From the NCBI GenBank assembly GCA_022385755.1, contig MU278352.1:496001-560000 (forward strand): 64,000 nucleotides of DNA. The letters run 5' to 3'. This document shows positions 1 through 12,623 of the stretch, piece by piece. This DNA comes from Trametopsis cervina (taxonomy: Eukaryota; Basidiomycota; Agaricomycetes; Polyporales; Irpicaceae). A program made the position numbers and the translations under genes. Position 1 is the first letter of the stretch. Each line of letters starts with the position of its first letter. Under the pieces are notes generated by a model. It saw nothing but the letters and a program-made list of their open reading frames with translations. It was not told where the DNA came from and searched no databases.

Positions 1-1094
1 TGCTTCGCCTTCACACATTTACATGTTGGTCTTAAAGTTACGAGCGCAACCCCGAACACTTCATTCCTCTTTCCCCATTCCTCTTTTCTTTATCACACTC
101 ACCATTCACATTCCACATTTTCGAGTCGTTTATGACTATGACAAGTCCCCTGGGTTCTGTTAACGCACAGCCGTCGGTGCTGTTTTTGTATACCCACGCA
201 TCTACACGCATTACATGAATACATTGAACGAACAAACATCTCGGTGTGAGCGTGCTCTACAGTATTTTTGCGGTGCTTGATTTTTCGGTGTGAAGTCCCT
301 CGTACGATAGCCCGACAGACCGACAACCCAGCGAACCGTCGCGCATGATACGGCCAACGCACTCGTGTGCCCGCACACCCGTGCCGCGGCGTCCGTTACG
401 ATCGTAACAAGGGGAAATCTCACGAAAACTGCTCCCCCCTGACGACGAATTTGAAGACGTGTGCAAGTTCAGCAAGAAGCATTCGTGCGCTCAGTTGCTT
501 CGCGACGAGCCGAGGCGAAACACCGGTGAGCACGCGAGCCAGCCTAAGAGACGAGGGGTGTGCCTCGCCGACGTGTGGGTTTTTTGGGCATCGGGGTGCG
601 AGGGGAGCGGAGGCGGGGGTCGATGTCCGGGGATGGTCAATGAGCGTCACTGTGAGCCTGGCATTCCGTGAAAAGCACGGTAACTAACAGCAAAAAGTCT
701 GCGCACCTGCAAGACTCCGTGCAGTTTCCGTGAAATGAGATTTCTGTGAAACTGTCAGCGAATTTTGCTGATATCTCTTTCACGGACTAATACAGTGAAA
801 TTGCCGGTTTGATATCGCCCAGTAGTTGCGCTTCAAGGTTGACAGGCTAAGTCCATCGGCGCTCATATTCTGATGTTCCGGGAGCTGCGCCGGGAGTTGC
901 TCTTAACTCGCGACCACGAGCAGTATCTATGCATTGCCACCATCCTCTCACCACATGTATATGTCCTGGTGCATTCTTAAGCCTGCAAGAGATATCTACA
1001 AGGTCAGTTGATACTGACATTATTTCCTAGAAATACATCCAGGGTCAAGTCTAGGCAGAGAGGCAAGCAACGGGTAGGTAAGTGCCCATAAATA

Positions 1095-1440
1095 GCAGAG
1101 TAGAGATGTCGGAAGAGAGGGAGAGGGACAGGAAGTGCGAGATGAATGAGAAGGAGAATAAGTGAGAAAGGCATGAGAACTGAGAGAGGGACGAGGAGCA
1201 AGAGAAGGACGAGGAGCAAGAGAAGGACGAGTGGTATAAGAAGCGAGAGAGGGACACGAAATGAGAGAGAGGTAGGAGACAAAATGCGAGAAGGAGTCGA
1301 GACAAGAGATGAGGAAGAGACAAAGAGCAGACCCAAGACAGGCAGAGATGAGACAGACAGGCACGAGAGAGAGATAAGACGAGACGGGATGAGACGAGAC
1401 GAGACGAGACGAGACGAGAGGGCAGGGAATTGGGGACTTG
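1095..1440. repeat. Purine-rich low-complexity tract with (GAGAC)n core
   Basis: The plus strand is almost entirely G and A, with imperfect repeats of gagaaggacgaggagcaa-type words. It ends in a pentanucleotide array of ACGAG/GAGAC units at about 1377-1420. Open frames on both strands through this tract are low-complexity artefacts, not genes. Confidence 0.8.
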
Positions 1441-2179
1441 ATCTTGGACAGCGGTAAATGCGCGGTATAGTCTTATTGTTTCGTGGATGTGGTTCTGTCC
1501 TCACTACTATATTCTACAATTCAACATTGTTCATTGAAATTGACCACACACTACACTATACTATTATTATCAGGGAAGTAGAGCTAGTGAATAGAGTGAA
1601 TTTCCCGGTCATATATAGCACAATTCACTGTTGTACTCAGTGCTTTTCCCGCACAATTATCCTCTATGCACGGGCGCTCTATATCAGTGAAAACGGACAT
1701 TTTTTCAGTGAAAAAACGGTCGTTCCTCGACAGTGAATTTGACAGAAGGATTCTGTGAAAACGCCTTACAAAAATAGCATATTTCACTGATTCTGGCTTC
1801 CGTGAAAATGCCTGAATCAGAGGCGCATAGTGCGTGCGTGAGTGTTCTTCGCGTTTGCGTTTGCGACAGGGCGTCTGCTGTACAGTACGACAGATCCGCG
1901 CAGACGCGGAGTTCGCAGCTGCTTCGACACGATTCTGGGTCGACTCTCGCCACGACCATGTGCTCGACTGGTTTTCCTGCCATACACCACGCACCACGAT
2001 GCGATTTTTAACGTTCGCACTGGTATGATCTCCTCCTACCACCCTCGCAGCAGTGCAGACAAAGTTTGCATAGAACCAAGGCAAGAAATAAAGAAATAGA
2101 GAAAGAAAGAAACGGGGACACGAGGCAATGCGCGGCGAGGCTAGAAGACGGATATGCGGAAACGTCGACCGCTAGTTGA

Positions 2180-2412
2180 CTGCTTGCTTGGAAGCCTCAC
2201 CCTCATCTCGGCACTGGTATACAGTACAAGTTTACAAGGTTCATATAGTACGAGACGCAAGATACAAGGTTCGGTGCTATGCAAGGTTTGCTTGGGGTTT
2301 GTCAGCGGGGTGTAAGGTTTCGTTCCAGGCTGCAGTACAAGTTCGACTGGGTGCTTGCTTGGAAGGCCCTTTTCAACAGGCAAAGGCGCATTGGTATACA
2401 GTACAAAGCTCA
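2180..2412. repeat. Degenerate direct duplication
   Basis: TGCTTGCTTGGAAG appears near 2181 and again near 2351. GGTATACAGTACAA appears near 2215 and again near 2392. Both pairs are in the same order, suggesting an eroded duplication of roughly 170-180 bp. No coding content is recognised. Confidence 0.5.
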
Positions 2413-3311
2413 GGGCTCGGTTCTAGGGATTACTCAGCGTACAGTAAGACTCCATCCGTCCGTCGAGTTCAGCTGACTATCCATTCATTCTACCCCAGGA
2501 AACAGCTGCGATGCTCGCTACGTACGTCTGGGTGCGCGAGGTGGTGCAAGGTCAGGGTTTGGAGACCAAACGCAGACCGCGCCTCACCATGCGCACCTAA
2601 AGCCTATTGAGCTACAGTATGCTTAGGGAAGATGTACTGTGCGGATTTCTGGATTAGATGCTCGCACGGACAGGGAAGGATGGCCATCGTCGGCGTATAT
2701 GCGATCGAGCTTGATTCTGGTAAGGTGCATATATCTGGCTATCCTGCTCACATAGGATCGATACGACTGGGTTTAATGCTTGGGACAAGCAGTTTCGAGA
2801 GCAACAGATGCACTTCCAGGGAGCTGATCTGGCAGACCTATATCATACGCCGTTTTCCACAAGTAAAAGATGCGACGGACAGGTGAGTCCTCCATTGAAC
2901 GGCCTCATACTAAGCTCCCGGACAACTTGGGATGACCTGATTTTTCTAGCATACAAGACAGCCAAGCTCTCCGAGTACAGTATCCAACAGTGATAATGTC
3001 CCGAGATTCACTCTGTAGGGTAAAATCATCACACAACCCGTGCGACATTTCTCCCCAGTCCACAACACGGCAAACTCGCCGATAGAAGCGCAGTAATGCA
3101 CATTCACATGTGACATGACAACGGCTCAAGCAAAGCACGATCTGCCAAACCAAACCTCAAATTCCAACCAATCTTCCGCTTCCGAATCCCCAGACCGGGG
3201 AGATCCCATGATCAGGCCGTTATCGATTATCGCATGTTCAACCAAACCTCGGGGGAATGCTGCTTGGCGTGGAAGGACGACTTCCGCATCGTGTACAGTG
3301 TGTGCAGGCAG

Positions 3312-3337
3312 GGATGGATGGATGGATGGGTGGATGG
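3312..3337. repeat. (GGAT)n microsatellite
   Basis: Tandem ggat units with one ggtg interruption are seen directly. Confidence 0.85.
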
Positions 3338-4694
3338 TACAACCTCGGTGAGACGTTTTTCTGGATGTGGTGCGGCACGTGAGCGTGGTTCGTGTGTGTA
3401 CGTACGTGTACACATGAAGCCGGTGAGTGATTTGGACGAATGGATTGACGATGTGGGCGGGATTCAAGTCCGTGCACGGTAAGTCCACTTATCCAACCCC
3501 GACTTACTGATAACTTGATCGCACAAACAGGTAGACATCTCGTGGACACTCGCCCGCTGTGCGGAGTTGAGACATATGAAGACGGCTAGCCGCAATACGC
3601 AAGGCTTGCTAGCGTGTTCATTTATTCGTTTGTGGCCGGGCTGTGCAAAGCAGGGCGGATGTGCCGAGGAATGGTGTGCGATGCGTGGGCTGGGGCAATA
3701 TATCTATATCCAAGATAGAGAAGGATGCAGAGGGGAAAGGAATGGTGGATGGATATGTCAGGCGAAGGTGAACAAGAAAGCATAGCGCTCCGCTCATCGA
3801 TAACCCACATTTCCGCCAGTCCATCCAACTTCCGTCCTACTTACACTTACTGGGTACGTTTGTCCCAATCTTAGAGGTTCGTTATATCAAGATCATGGAG
3901 CTCAATATTCTGACTTCAAATCCACCGTTCGGATTCAGCACAATCCGAACCCGAAATGAGGATCAAAGCCTCATCTCCCTGTCCTTCTTCTCACCACACA
4001 AGGCTTCGTCGAGGCATCCAACGCATTTCCATCTTTGCTTCTCAGCGTTGCGTCGCCCTATGCCCTTATTCTGCGACCTGGCGAGTGGGGCTTCTCAGCG
4101 ACGTACCGGCCGTTTGGAGACTTTCAAGACGGTGTGTGGCCAGCGAGGCTTTGTTACGTCTCGTCGACGGCATGTGCATACAGCCGCATCGTCCGGCATA
4201 CGACTCTCCCGCGCCGACTTCTGCACGAAAGGCGGTGTACCCCTAACATAGCACGTTCGAGGGGACACTGCGTGAATGTATCGCACGCTGGAGGTGCGAG
4301 GAGGCCCTTGGAACGAACAGCTGAGGCCATCCGCAAATTATTTGTTCGCCGATCCTAGGCTTCTTCTCTGCAGGTCATGTTGATCAGCCCGGTCTACGTA
4401 CAGCATGCGCACTCCGCGTTGCACAGTGCTCGGTTTATTTGGACGCCGGTCTTACGCGCGAGGCATGCCTGGCGGTGAACAGGGGAACAAGGAATTCGAA
4501 GATCCAATATTGATATTTTATGTCTTATCGCGACCCACTCAACACGTGAGTTCGTGTATGGACTCATGCTTGCAGCAGATTGCGGGACACAGTGGGTCAA
4601 TGCCGCAATACTGTGCGCCTCCCTCCCAGCTAGACGCGTTTGCGCAGGGGATCTACTAGGTTCGGTATCTTATCAACACGCAGCGTGCGAGGAG

Positions 4695-4709
4695 GTACGT
4701 ACGTACGTA
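4695..4709. repeat. (GTAC)n microsatellite
   Basis: A short run of GTAC units, self-complementary, is seen directly. Confidence 0.75.
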
Positions 4710-6462
4710 TGCGATCACCACGACGCAGCGTAAGCGGGCTTCGATGGATGCTCGACGTCCGGTGTATTGGTAGGATGGCGGGAGGCGAGCGCAAAGGGGT
4801 TTGGGGGGTCAGCGACCGGCATGCGAGGGTTGAGTGGCGGGTGGCATGCAGTGGTAAACCCGTATTTACTCTGTGCTATATCGATCTATCTCTCACAGAG
4901 AAGGGCGAGTGAATCATGAGTACTGTACTGTAGCGGTGCAACGATAACCGAACCGGAGTGTCTCCGCTGTGCTTACGCTGCACGCAAGAGCCATTTCTGT
5001 CAACATACCATACGAAGAACGCTAACCGTACGGGAACCTATCTGATTAGCGGCGTTAGAGCACGCTGCGTTGCTTATCTCGCGTTCTGTGGGGGAACATG
5101 GACAACACTCGTCCACAGCCACCCGCAGAGATCGGACGAAAGTGCCTGGGTGCGTAGGTCGAGGCGATCGTGCCCAATACATAAGTGTGGCGTGGCCGGG
5201 TACTGGGATCAGAGGGACTGTTCGTCATCACCTCGAGGCCTGCGTGCAGGGGGTTGTGTATGATGGATATGATAGGTTTGATATTGGAAAGGATGCGATA
5301 TGTGGGTTATCCTCGCCTCGACCCTGTGTATAAGTCAAGAAAGGAGTGGCCGTCTTGTATGGGAGTCATGAGATGGAAATGGAAGTGGACGACTCTGGTC
5401 AGAAAGGGTACACGAGGCGGCCTCACGGTATGTGGTGCCGTTACGCCCGGGTACGAGGTCTGATGAGAGTTGAGAGTTGGACAGGAGGGAGCCGCGGGTG
5501 GGTGGTCAGCTGAATGGAATGGTGTTGCCTCAGGGTGATGTCGATGGCGTATTTCTGGGCTGCGTACGCTGTGGTGCTCGGGTTTCGAAGTGGGGTCGAC
5601 TGCGAGGGGGACATGTGCGAACTTTCTCCGTCTTGTTAATCATAGGCCAGAAATATGCTGGCATGATAAGTGACTTGTCATTACTCAGCTGTATACCAGG
5701 GTTAGTGCTCGCGAGGTCAACAGTGCAGTGGGGACTTAAGCTGAGCAAACACCCGGTTGATTATAGGCGGGCCAGACGACGCTGCTTCGGACTATTTCCG
5801 ACAGATGAACCTGCTCATCCTTGAGGTGACAAGGGGCCTTAAGGAGTATTATGTTGCAGAGTGTGATATACAGTGTGCATGGTGGCTTTCAGCAGAGGCT
5901 TTGCACTCTCCCGAATGCGTGTAGAATCCCGCCATCAATTGATGGTCGATCCGATCGTTGCAAGGTAATCTCTCAAGTTCGTGAGCTTGATCTTGGTCTC
6001 GCACCCTGCTTCTTAACATACAACTCGAACCTACTGAATAGCTTGCTTGATGTCAGTTTTAATACGAGGCCACTGTATCCAGAAGATTCGTATGTTCAGC
6101 AATGTGTGGTTGAGCTGCTGCTCCCACCGCTCCACTGTCGCACCGTGAAGTCATACCCAAGTTCTGCGACAAACTGCCAGAGCATGATATGTTGTCGCAA
6201 TGGATAGCAGTACAGTAAGGTTCCTCTACACAGCTCTGTACGAAAGTTTTCACCACTCTTATATAGTCCGCCGCTGCCGGATCCAGCGTGACGCACCGCG
6301 GCATCAAAAATGGAGAATGTGGAGCAGCGGAGGCTGGCAGAATAAGAGCTCCTGCTTTCGTCGCGGTGGGCCCCACAGCTCTCTCTTCCTTCACGCGACC
6401 GCGAACAGGTCGTTATTATTACCTGAACTGCATCTGGCTTCGAGAGGACTCAGCTAGCGAAC

Positions 6463-8567
6463 ATGAACACGAACACTACGCCTGTGTCGACGCCGCATAA
6501 TGGGGCGCGGACGATGACGCCGACGACGTATCGGAGCGGTTCTGGGACGGGCTCGCCGACGTTGGAAGGATTTGGGGAGAAACGCAAGGCGGGGGAGGGG
6601 CAGGCGTATACGGAGGTGTACCCGAAGAATAGCTTTGATGTGTATGGAGATGAGGCGGAGGCGGATAGTGAGTAGTTCAGTTCGTCACTTGCGGTCTGGA
6701 AAAATTAAGCTGTTATGCGCGCAGTTCAATATAGAACTATGGTTTGGTGGAAGGCTGCTGCATTAATGCTCGCAGAAACAGTATCGCTTGGTGTGAGTGT
6801 ATGCGCCCTACTATCGCTGCTCCTGCTCTAATATCACACACGCAACAGATCCTCTCTATCCCTTCAGTCTTCGCCAGCCTAGGCATGGTCGCAGGAATAT
6901 TCCTCGTCGTCGGCCTCGGTATCATCGCAACCATAACGGGCTACACGATCGGCTCGTTCAAGCTGCGCTACCCGCACGTACATAACATGGCCGACGCTGG
7001 CGAGATCCTCGCTGGTCCTATTGGCCGGGAGGTCCTCGGTGCGGCGCAGGTGATCTTTATGGTCTTCTTGTGCGCGTCGCATGTGTTGACAGGGACTATT
7101 GCGTTCGATACGAGTGCGTTTCTAATTCCTTTGCGATGAGTCGACGAGCTAATGTTGTAATGCGGCTGGTGTAGTTACGGACGGCGCGTCATGCTCGGTT
7201 GTGTGGGCGGTCGTGTCTGCCTTAATTTGTCTCGTAATGACTATCCCGAGAACGCTGAATGGGATAGCGTATCTCAGCGTGCTCTCGTTCACTTCCATCC
7301 TCGGTATGTTCGGTGAAGATTAGCTCAGACGGCTCACAGAGACTGATTATCTCATGCCGTGCAGCTGCTGTATTCATTACGATGATCGGTGTGGGCATTA
7401 TTGGACGCCAGGGACCTCTAGCGGTGACGTCTCATCTGACATTCGCGAAGGGATTCCTCGCCGTCACAGATATTGTGAGCCGTCATCCGCTTTTCTATAT
7501 GTGATAAAATCTCATTTACTTCTGTGCAACTGTAGATATTCGCGTATGCAGGTTTGTTATATGCTTCTTCATTACAGGGTCCGATGTAACTCATGAACCT
7601 GCAGGTCACGTCGCCTTCTTCACATTCATCTCGGAAATGAAGCAGCCTCGAGTGCGTATCCTATCTCACCACTTATCGAAAACCACTCACATCCCACACT
7701 CTTCACAGGACTTCCCTAAAACCCTATTCGCACTGCAAATATGCGACACAACGCTCTACCTCATCGTCGGCATCGTTGTATACTTCTATACAGGTGCCAA
7801 CGCCGTCTCGCCCGCCCTGGGCAACACCGGTGTGACGCTGCGCAAGATCGCGTATGGAATAGCACTGCCGACGATCATGATCGCTGGCGTCGTGAATGGG
7901 CATGTGTGCGCTAAGCTTGTCTTCGTACGACTGTGAGTAGCATTTCTTTTGCGGAGGGCGAAGGAGACTGATGTTGGATGGACACGCAGATTCCGACGGA
8001 ATGGCAAGCACTCAAAACACATGACGTCGCATACGATGCTCGGTTGGGCGACATGGATCGGGATATGCTGCCTCACATGGCTCTTCGCGTTCCTCATCGC
8101 CGAAGTGTACGTCCCTCCTTCCCTCTTCTCTGCCATATTTTCCAGCCGCTAATTCGTGTCATGGGAATAGAATCCCGTTCTTTAATGACCTCCTCGGCGT
8201 GATCTCTTCGCTCTTCGCGAGCTGGTTCACGTACGGCATCTCGGGCGTGTTCTGGTTGCACCTGAACCCGCGCGGGGAGCGCTGGACGACGCCGTGGATG
8301 AAGGTGAAGACGGTGTTTTGGAGTTCGATCGTCATGGTGCGTTACTGCTTTCCCTCTGTCTTGGGTAGGAGAACTGATGTGTTGACCGTAGATGGGCGCG
8401 TTCATCATGATCGCGGGATTGTATGCGAGTATCGTCAGTATTATCGATGGTACGTATCTCACTTCTTCTGAGGTGCTGCGGCGGTTGAGTCTGATATTTT
8501 GTGCATAGGGTACACGAATGGCACGTTCCCCGCGCCGTTCAGCTGTGTCAACCGTGCTCTTGCATAG
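6463..8567 (+). CDS. AAAP-family neutral amino acid permease (N system/mtr type)
   Basis: Multi-pass plasma-membrane amino acid transporter of the Aa_trans (AAAP) family, expected to be proton-coupled. I reconstruct 12 exons: 6463-6667, 6725-6792, 6849-7113, 7175-7303, 7365-7474, 7536-7551, 7605-7651, 7709-7932, 7990-8106, 8171-8336, 8392-8449 and 8509-8567. All junctions keep frame and give about 487 aa. The first ~65 residues are a polar cytosolic tail. Hydrophobic segments start after the WWKAAALMLAETVSLG motif typical of fungal AAAP permeases. FASLGMVAG, KLRYPHVHNMADAG, HVAFFTFISEMK and DFPKTLFALQ are further family signatures. The sixth exon is only 16 nt. The start fits the acidic N-terminus usual in this family. 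The substrate is not determinable from sequence. Confidence 0.9.
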
Positions 8568-8959
8568 ATATCCTCAACGTTGGAGGGGGACAGTGATCAC
8601 ACACGGGTGTATTGTATTGGTTTATCGTATCGTGTATCATAGTGTAGCGATAGTTGCTTCATATAATTGTTAATGTATAACACATATAGTCATGCTCAGT
8701 GCTGACACGATTCACGGCCCTATATTCGTCAAGCTGCGTGATCATGGAAGAGATTTATAAATTTCAAGAGATAAAATGTATTGGCATAGGGAAGTACATA
8801 AAGTCATAGAGCATAGAGTAAGAAAATAGACAAGCATACAAAAGAAGCCACTCTTCACAAACGTTGCGAACCGATAGCACTCCCACCTCCAGACCCTGGC
8901 CATACGCGTATATACCAAAGAGAGCAGGTGGTCGTTAAGTTCCCTCTTCGTCCTCATCA

Positions 8960-10018
8960 TCACCCGCGGTACTCCCTCTGCACATACTGCGTTTGGGGCT
9001 GAGCCTGAGCCTGGGCCTGGGCCTGAGCTTGAGCCTGAGCTTGAGGTGTAGGCTGCGGCAGAGCATAGCGGTTCGCGTAGGCACCACCGGCAGTGCCACC
9101 AACCCCTCCAAACTTATACGCCTCCACGACACGTTCAGCAGCTCTCACTTTCGGCAAAGCCAGCCTTTGTTGGAGCCACTGCGTCAGTCTGCGGGAAGGT
9201 CGAGGGGCACGCAGGTTCATGGCCGATGCGGGACGGGATTGGCTTGGAGCTCGTGAGGGAGGACGCTTGACATACTGGTACGGGGTCACTGCTGTTGTCT
9301 GTGGCTGAGGTGGGTCTGGGAATTGAGTTGCGACTAGGTCTGCGTAGGACATTTGCAGCGGATGAGGGGTGGCTGAAGCTGATGTAGTGTATGCGCGTGG
9401 AGGATAACGTTGGGCTGGGGTGTTCGGTACGGCGGGTTCTGCAGGCACAGGGGTACCAGGAAGGCCTTGCTGTGCGTATGGGGTCGCTGAAGTGACGTAT
9501 CCGCGCGTCACGTAAGGTGTGGCTGGGGTGTTCGGCGGTACTGGACATTCGGGGGGTGCAGGTGTAGCAGGAGGGCCTCGCTGTCCTTGTGGGCTGGCCG
9601 GAGTGATGTATCCGCGCGTTGCGTACGGTACGGTATGCTCTGTGGGAGCAGGAGTAGCAGGAGGGCCTCGTTGTCCGTATGGGGCTGTTGAATTGATGTA
9701 TCCGCGCGGCACATAACGCTGAGCTGTGTTCGGTACGGCTGGTTCCGGGAGGGCAGAGGCAGCAGGAAGCCCTCGCTGTCTGTATGCTGCGTCAGCAATA
9801 GCTGGCCGTGCAGCTGCCGGAGATTGCTGGACATAACGGGGTGGCGTGATGAGCGTCATTTGGTGCGTAGGGAACATTGAGAATGAACGAGGAGCAGAGA
9901 ACGCAAGACCGCAGTGCTCGCAGGCGGGTTGAGACATGAACACATTGATCTGCAGCGTTGGCGCTTGCTGGTGGGAGCCTTGATAGGCGGAAAGGCATGC
10001 CCAACATTGGTCTGTCAT
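8960..10018 (-). CDS. Family W copy 1: Pro/Gln-rich repeat protein of unknown function
   Basis: Single-exon 352-aa protein; the ATG at 10018 (MTDQCW) is preferred over the upstream in-frame ATG because it aligns with the paralogue at 58807. The N-terminus has a short Cys/His-containing module (CLSAYQG, CEHCGLAFSAP, FPTHQMTLI, PPRYVQQSP). The middle is four imperfect ~35-residue Pro-rich repeats built on QRGPPATPAP and TRGYI. Near the end comes an Ala-Gln dipeptide run, and the protein finishes in VQREYRG. The paralogue shares the same N-terminal spacing and the REYRG end. There is no signal peptide or membrane segment. Function unknown; probably largely disordered. Confidence 0.6.
   Translation of the reverse strand: MTDQCWACLSAYQGSHQQAPTLQINVFMSQPACEHCGLAFSAPRSFSMFPTHQMTLITPPRYVQQSPAAARPAIADAAYRQRGLPAASALPEPAVPNTAQRYVPRGYINSTAPYGQRGPPATPAPTEHTVPYATRGYITPASPQGQRGPPATPAPPECPVPPNTPATPYVTRGYVTSATPYAQQGLPGTPVPAEPAVPNTPAQRYPPRAYTTSASATPHPLQMSYADLVATQFPDPPQPQTTAVTPYQYVKRPPSRAPSQSRPASAMNLRAPRPSRRLTQWLQQRLALPKVRAAERVVEAYKFGGVGGTAGGAYANRYALPQPTPQAQAQAQAQAQAQAQPQTQYVQREYRG
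8995..9050. repeat. Hexanucleotide repeat coding for (Ala-Gln)n
   Basis: Tandem CTGAGC/CTGGGC/TTGAGC units on the plus strand encode an AQ run on the minus strand, inside family W copy 1. Confidence 0.85.
9385..9795. repeat. ~100-bp coding minisatellite
   Basis: Four imperfect in-frame copies of about 90-110 bp recur near 9450, 9560, 9650 and 9753. Each carries the aggrggcctygytgt core on the plus strand. They encode the Pro-rich repeats of family W copy 1. Confidence 0.7.
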
Positions 10019-12623
10019 TGTGGGATGTGTAGGTGGGTGGGGAGTACTGGTGAGTATGGGTAGGAGAGCGGTAGGAAGATAGTGCAGCATAGACGGCGAA
10101 TGCTCACCTCTTTATATGCATTGCGGTGGTCATAACTCACCTTGCGCTTTCTGAGGAACATGGTGGAATGTGTACCGCCATCCTATGTTTTGGATGAAGT
10201 CGAGTCGATGGCGTTGAGTCGCTCATACTGCTTGACGACGGGTCCCAGGAATGCGGTTGCAGATTGCATTGAGTACAAGGACACCCAAGTATAGATCTGA
10301 CAAACACGTTGCATACATGCTGCCGGGCTATACTTCTCTGTCGTCACAGTGGGCTGCAATGCAATGCAAACGAAGGGTGCGTCTATGTGGCGAGAAATAT
10401 TATTGGTTTTCATTGGCAGATACTGGTCACTCACCTTCCGGTAAACTGACCTGAAAGGAGGTACGTCGAGTGATACCTATGCAGCAGCTGTGTAACCCTG
10501 GACCCAAGCCGTAGTTCGCAGTAACATGTTCGATGCGTGCAGCGGTGCTAATTCGTGGCGTAGAATATGCAAGAGGCGAAACTTACCAACATGAGTGTCA
10601 GCCACCGGCGCTTAGTTGCGCCCGTACTGCTCACATCTCGTACTTTCGGTTACGCTGCTGCGTATTGCATCCCACTCGGCGGTGTAAATCTACCAAGTAC
10701 CATGAGTGGCGAGATTCCGGTCATTCTCGAATGTTGTGTGGCGAGAGATTTTGTCTTTAGCCTGCCCAACGTCCGAGCGAGGTCCAGAGCGCCGCCCCCA
10801 TCTCACGACCACCGAGGGAACATCCGCATTGTTGCGTTTGTCTGAGAATCCAAATGGTGCGTCTCGAGACTTGATAAGCACCGAGAGCGAACTATGTTCT
10901 GATGCTCTCATTGGCGAGAAAGCATGCACCACGAAATTGAGGCTACGTTCGGGACACTGTAGGTCACTTCAGTCGTCCGGACGAACTTTGGGTGGGGGCT
11001 GCGCGGGTTCGAATCTCGTCAGGGTATGTTCTGGTTCTACGGTAAGTAACCGCGATAACTCACCAGCGCTGATTCTGATAAGGAATCTAAAATGATTTTA
11101 TGGAATGTAGAGTGTACGTTCATGTCCCTGAGACACTCAAACCTATTTCCTGTCGATGCAGCATGTTCTACAACTGTTCTGTGGTGGCCACGCGTTAGCA
11201 TCCAACGCCTTATGTGCCGCCTCGTGTCTACTGGACGCCATTCGTTAGGGCCAGGACACCACCGCAGTCGTTGAATACTTCATATGTGTGATGTATGTTC
11301 TATAAGATTATAATATTCTGTAACCTTGCGCTCTCTCTCAGGGAATGTCCAAGTGGAGGCTATTTCAACAAACAGGATTGTCCTATAGTCGAGCACAGTA
11401 TTAGCGAATCACGTCGTGATTGTGGAGGCATTACTGACCATTGGAATTGATGCTGCTGCACTGGGATAATCGTGACTGATGAGCTGCGCGAAGTCCGAAG
11501 CTTTCGCACATACTTGCAGACGCAACAGCCGGCGGTGGCTGTATTCGTTCAAAACTGAAGGAGAGCTGTTGTGGTTTGAGACAAACGCTAACACCCGCAA
11601 GAGGCGCCGATGCAACTTCCACGCGTCAAGTCATCGCCAAGTTATCCTGCCACCACCAGGAGGTTTCCAAAAAGGATGTCACAATGGTATATCATGTTGT
11701 CTGAGCATCTCTCGCAACTCACATAACAACTCTACGCCGATGGAGTGTATAGGGTTGTATAAACCAAGTCGTCCAAATGCCAATTTCGAACAGCGGTAAC
11801 AGTCACTCAAATAACAGTCTTCTATTGCAGCATCCGTGGTCCTATCTGGGGCAAAGGAGACCGGGGTTTCTGACTCTGCCGATGGAGTTGTGAATGTGGA
11901 AGTCTAGGGGCTTTGACGGGGGCAACAAGTCCACCACAATTGGATGTCAAGCCGCAGAATACAAGACATTATAAGGTGCGTATCTTACTTACATCATCCC
12001 CTAGCTACTTCCGTCTGACAGTGATGTCCAGGGGGCCAATGACATGAATACTAAAGAGGTGTGTGTGTCTTCCCCGTGTTATTGCGGTTCAGCAACCCAT
12101 CTACCCTATTAGCACATAACCAAATGACTTAGCAGTGCACCGGGCATATGCTAGCTGTCCCCAGCGGAGTACTCAATTAAATCCTCATCAAGAGGCTACT
12201 GATAATCAGCTGGAGAACAGACAAAGTTAAGTTTCTCGACCAAAACTAGCGATGCTGATGCTATATTGCAAACCCTGGCTCAGGCACCGCCGCGCCGAGA
12301 ACATCCTAGGCAAGCAACGACCCCCCAACAACACCAAGCGAATATCTATCACTTACTCTCTATTTCTGGTTCTTATTAGATCTACAAGAAGGACGCGAAA
12401 CACCATGCAGAGGTGATACAGTCAGCATGAGATGAATATATGGAGCTCTTTTCAGCTCTCGCAAATGCCTTTTGGCACTCGATCGCACACATTCATGTAT
12501 CCAGTTGCGCCGTGAGGTTCAAGAAATAAGATTGAATGTCAGGTCTTGCGGTATTTAAGCTGTGCTGCCTGGTACCCAGCCGGTCATACGTCTTCCGTCT
12601 TATCCTCCATTTTATCGCTCTCA
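10019..12623. other. Intergenic stretch, no recognised gene
   Basis: Only short open frames without family signatures are seen. The first ~100 bp is the upstream region of the minus-strand W gene. A tRNA T-arm-like string near 10990-11010 is not supported by a full cloverleaf. Confidence 0.5.

Larger units (their letters stand above)
1..6462. other. Gene-poor 5' region, no supported gene
   Basis: No open frame here has a recognisable domain, a convincing start and splice sites together, so I call no gene. The region holds a long purine-rich tract (about 1095-1440), a dispersed TTCNNNGAA palindrome (about 660-1810), a degenerate duplication near 2180-2412 and two microsatellites. Short open frames around 3230-3480 and 5850-6210 remain unexplained. 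An unrecognised gene with many short introns cannot be excluded. Confidence 0.5.

Noticed and set aside
1004..1504. 166-aa Ser/Leu-rich minus-strand frame
   Set aside because: Translation of the purine/pyrimidine tract, low complexity.
10960..11030. tRNA-like T-arm (gggttcgaatctcg)
   Set aside because: The T-arm pairs only with wobble bases. The 7-bp acceptor stem has mismatches, and no proper D-arm or anticodon arm could be folded.
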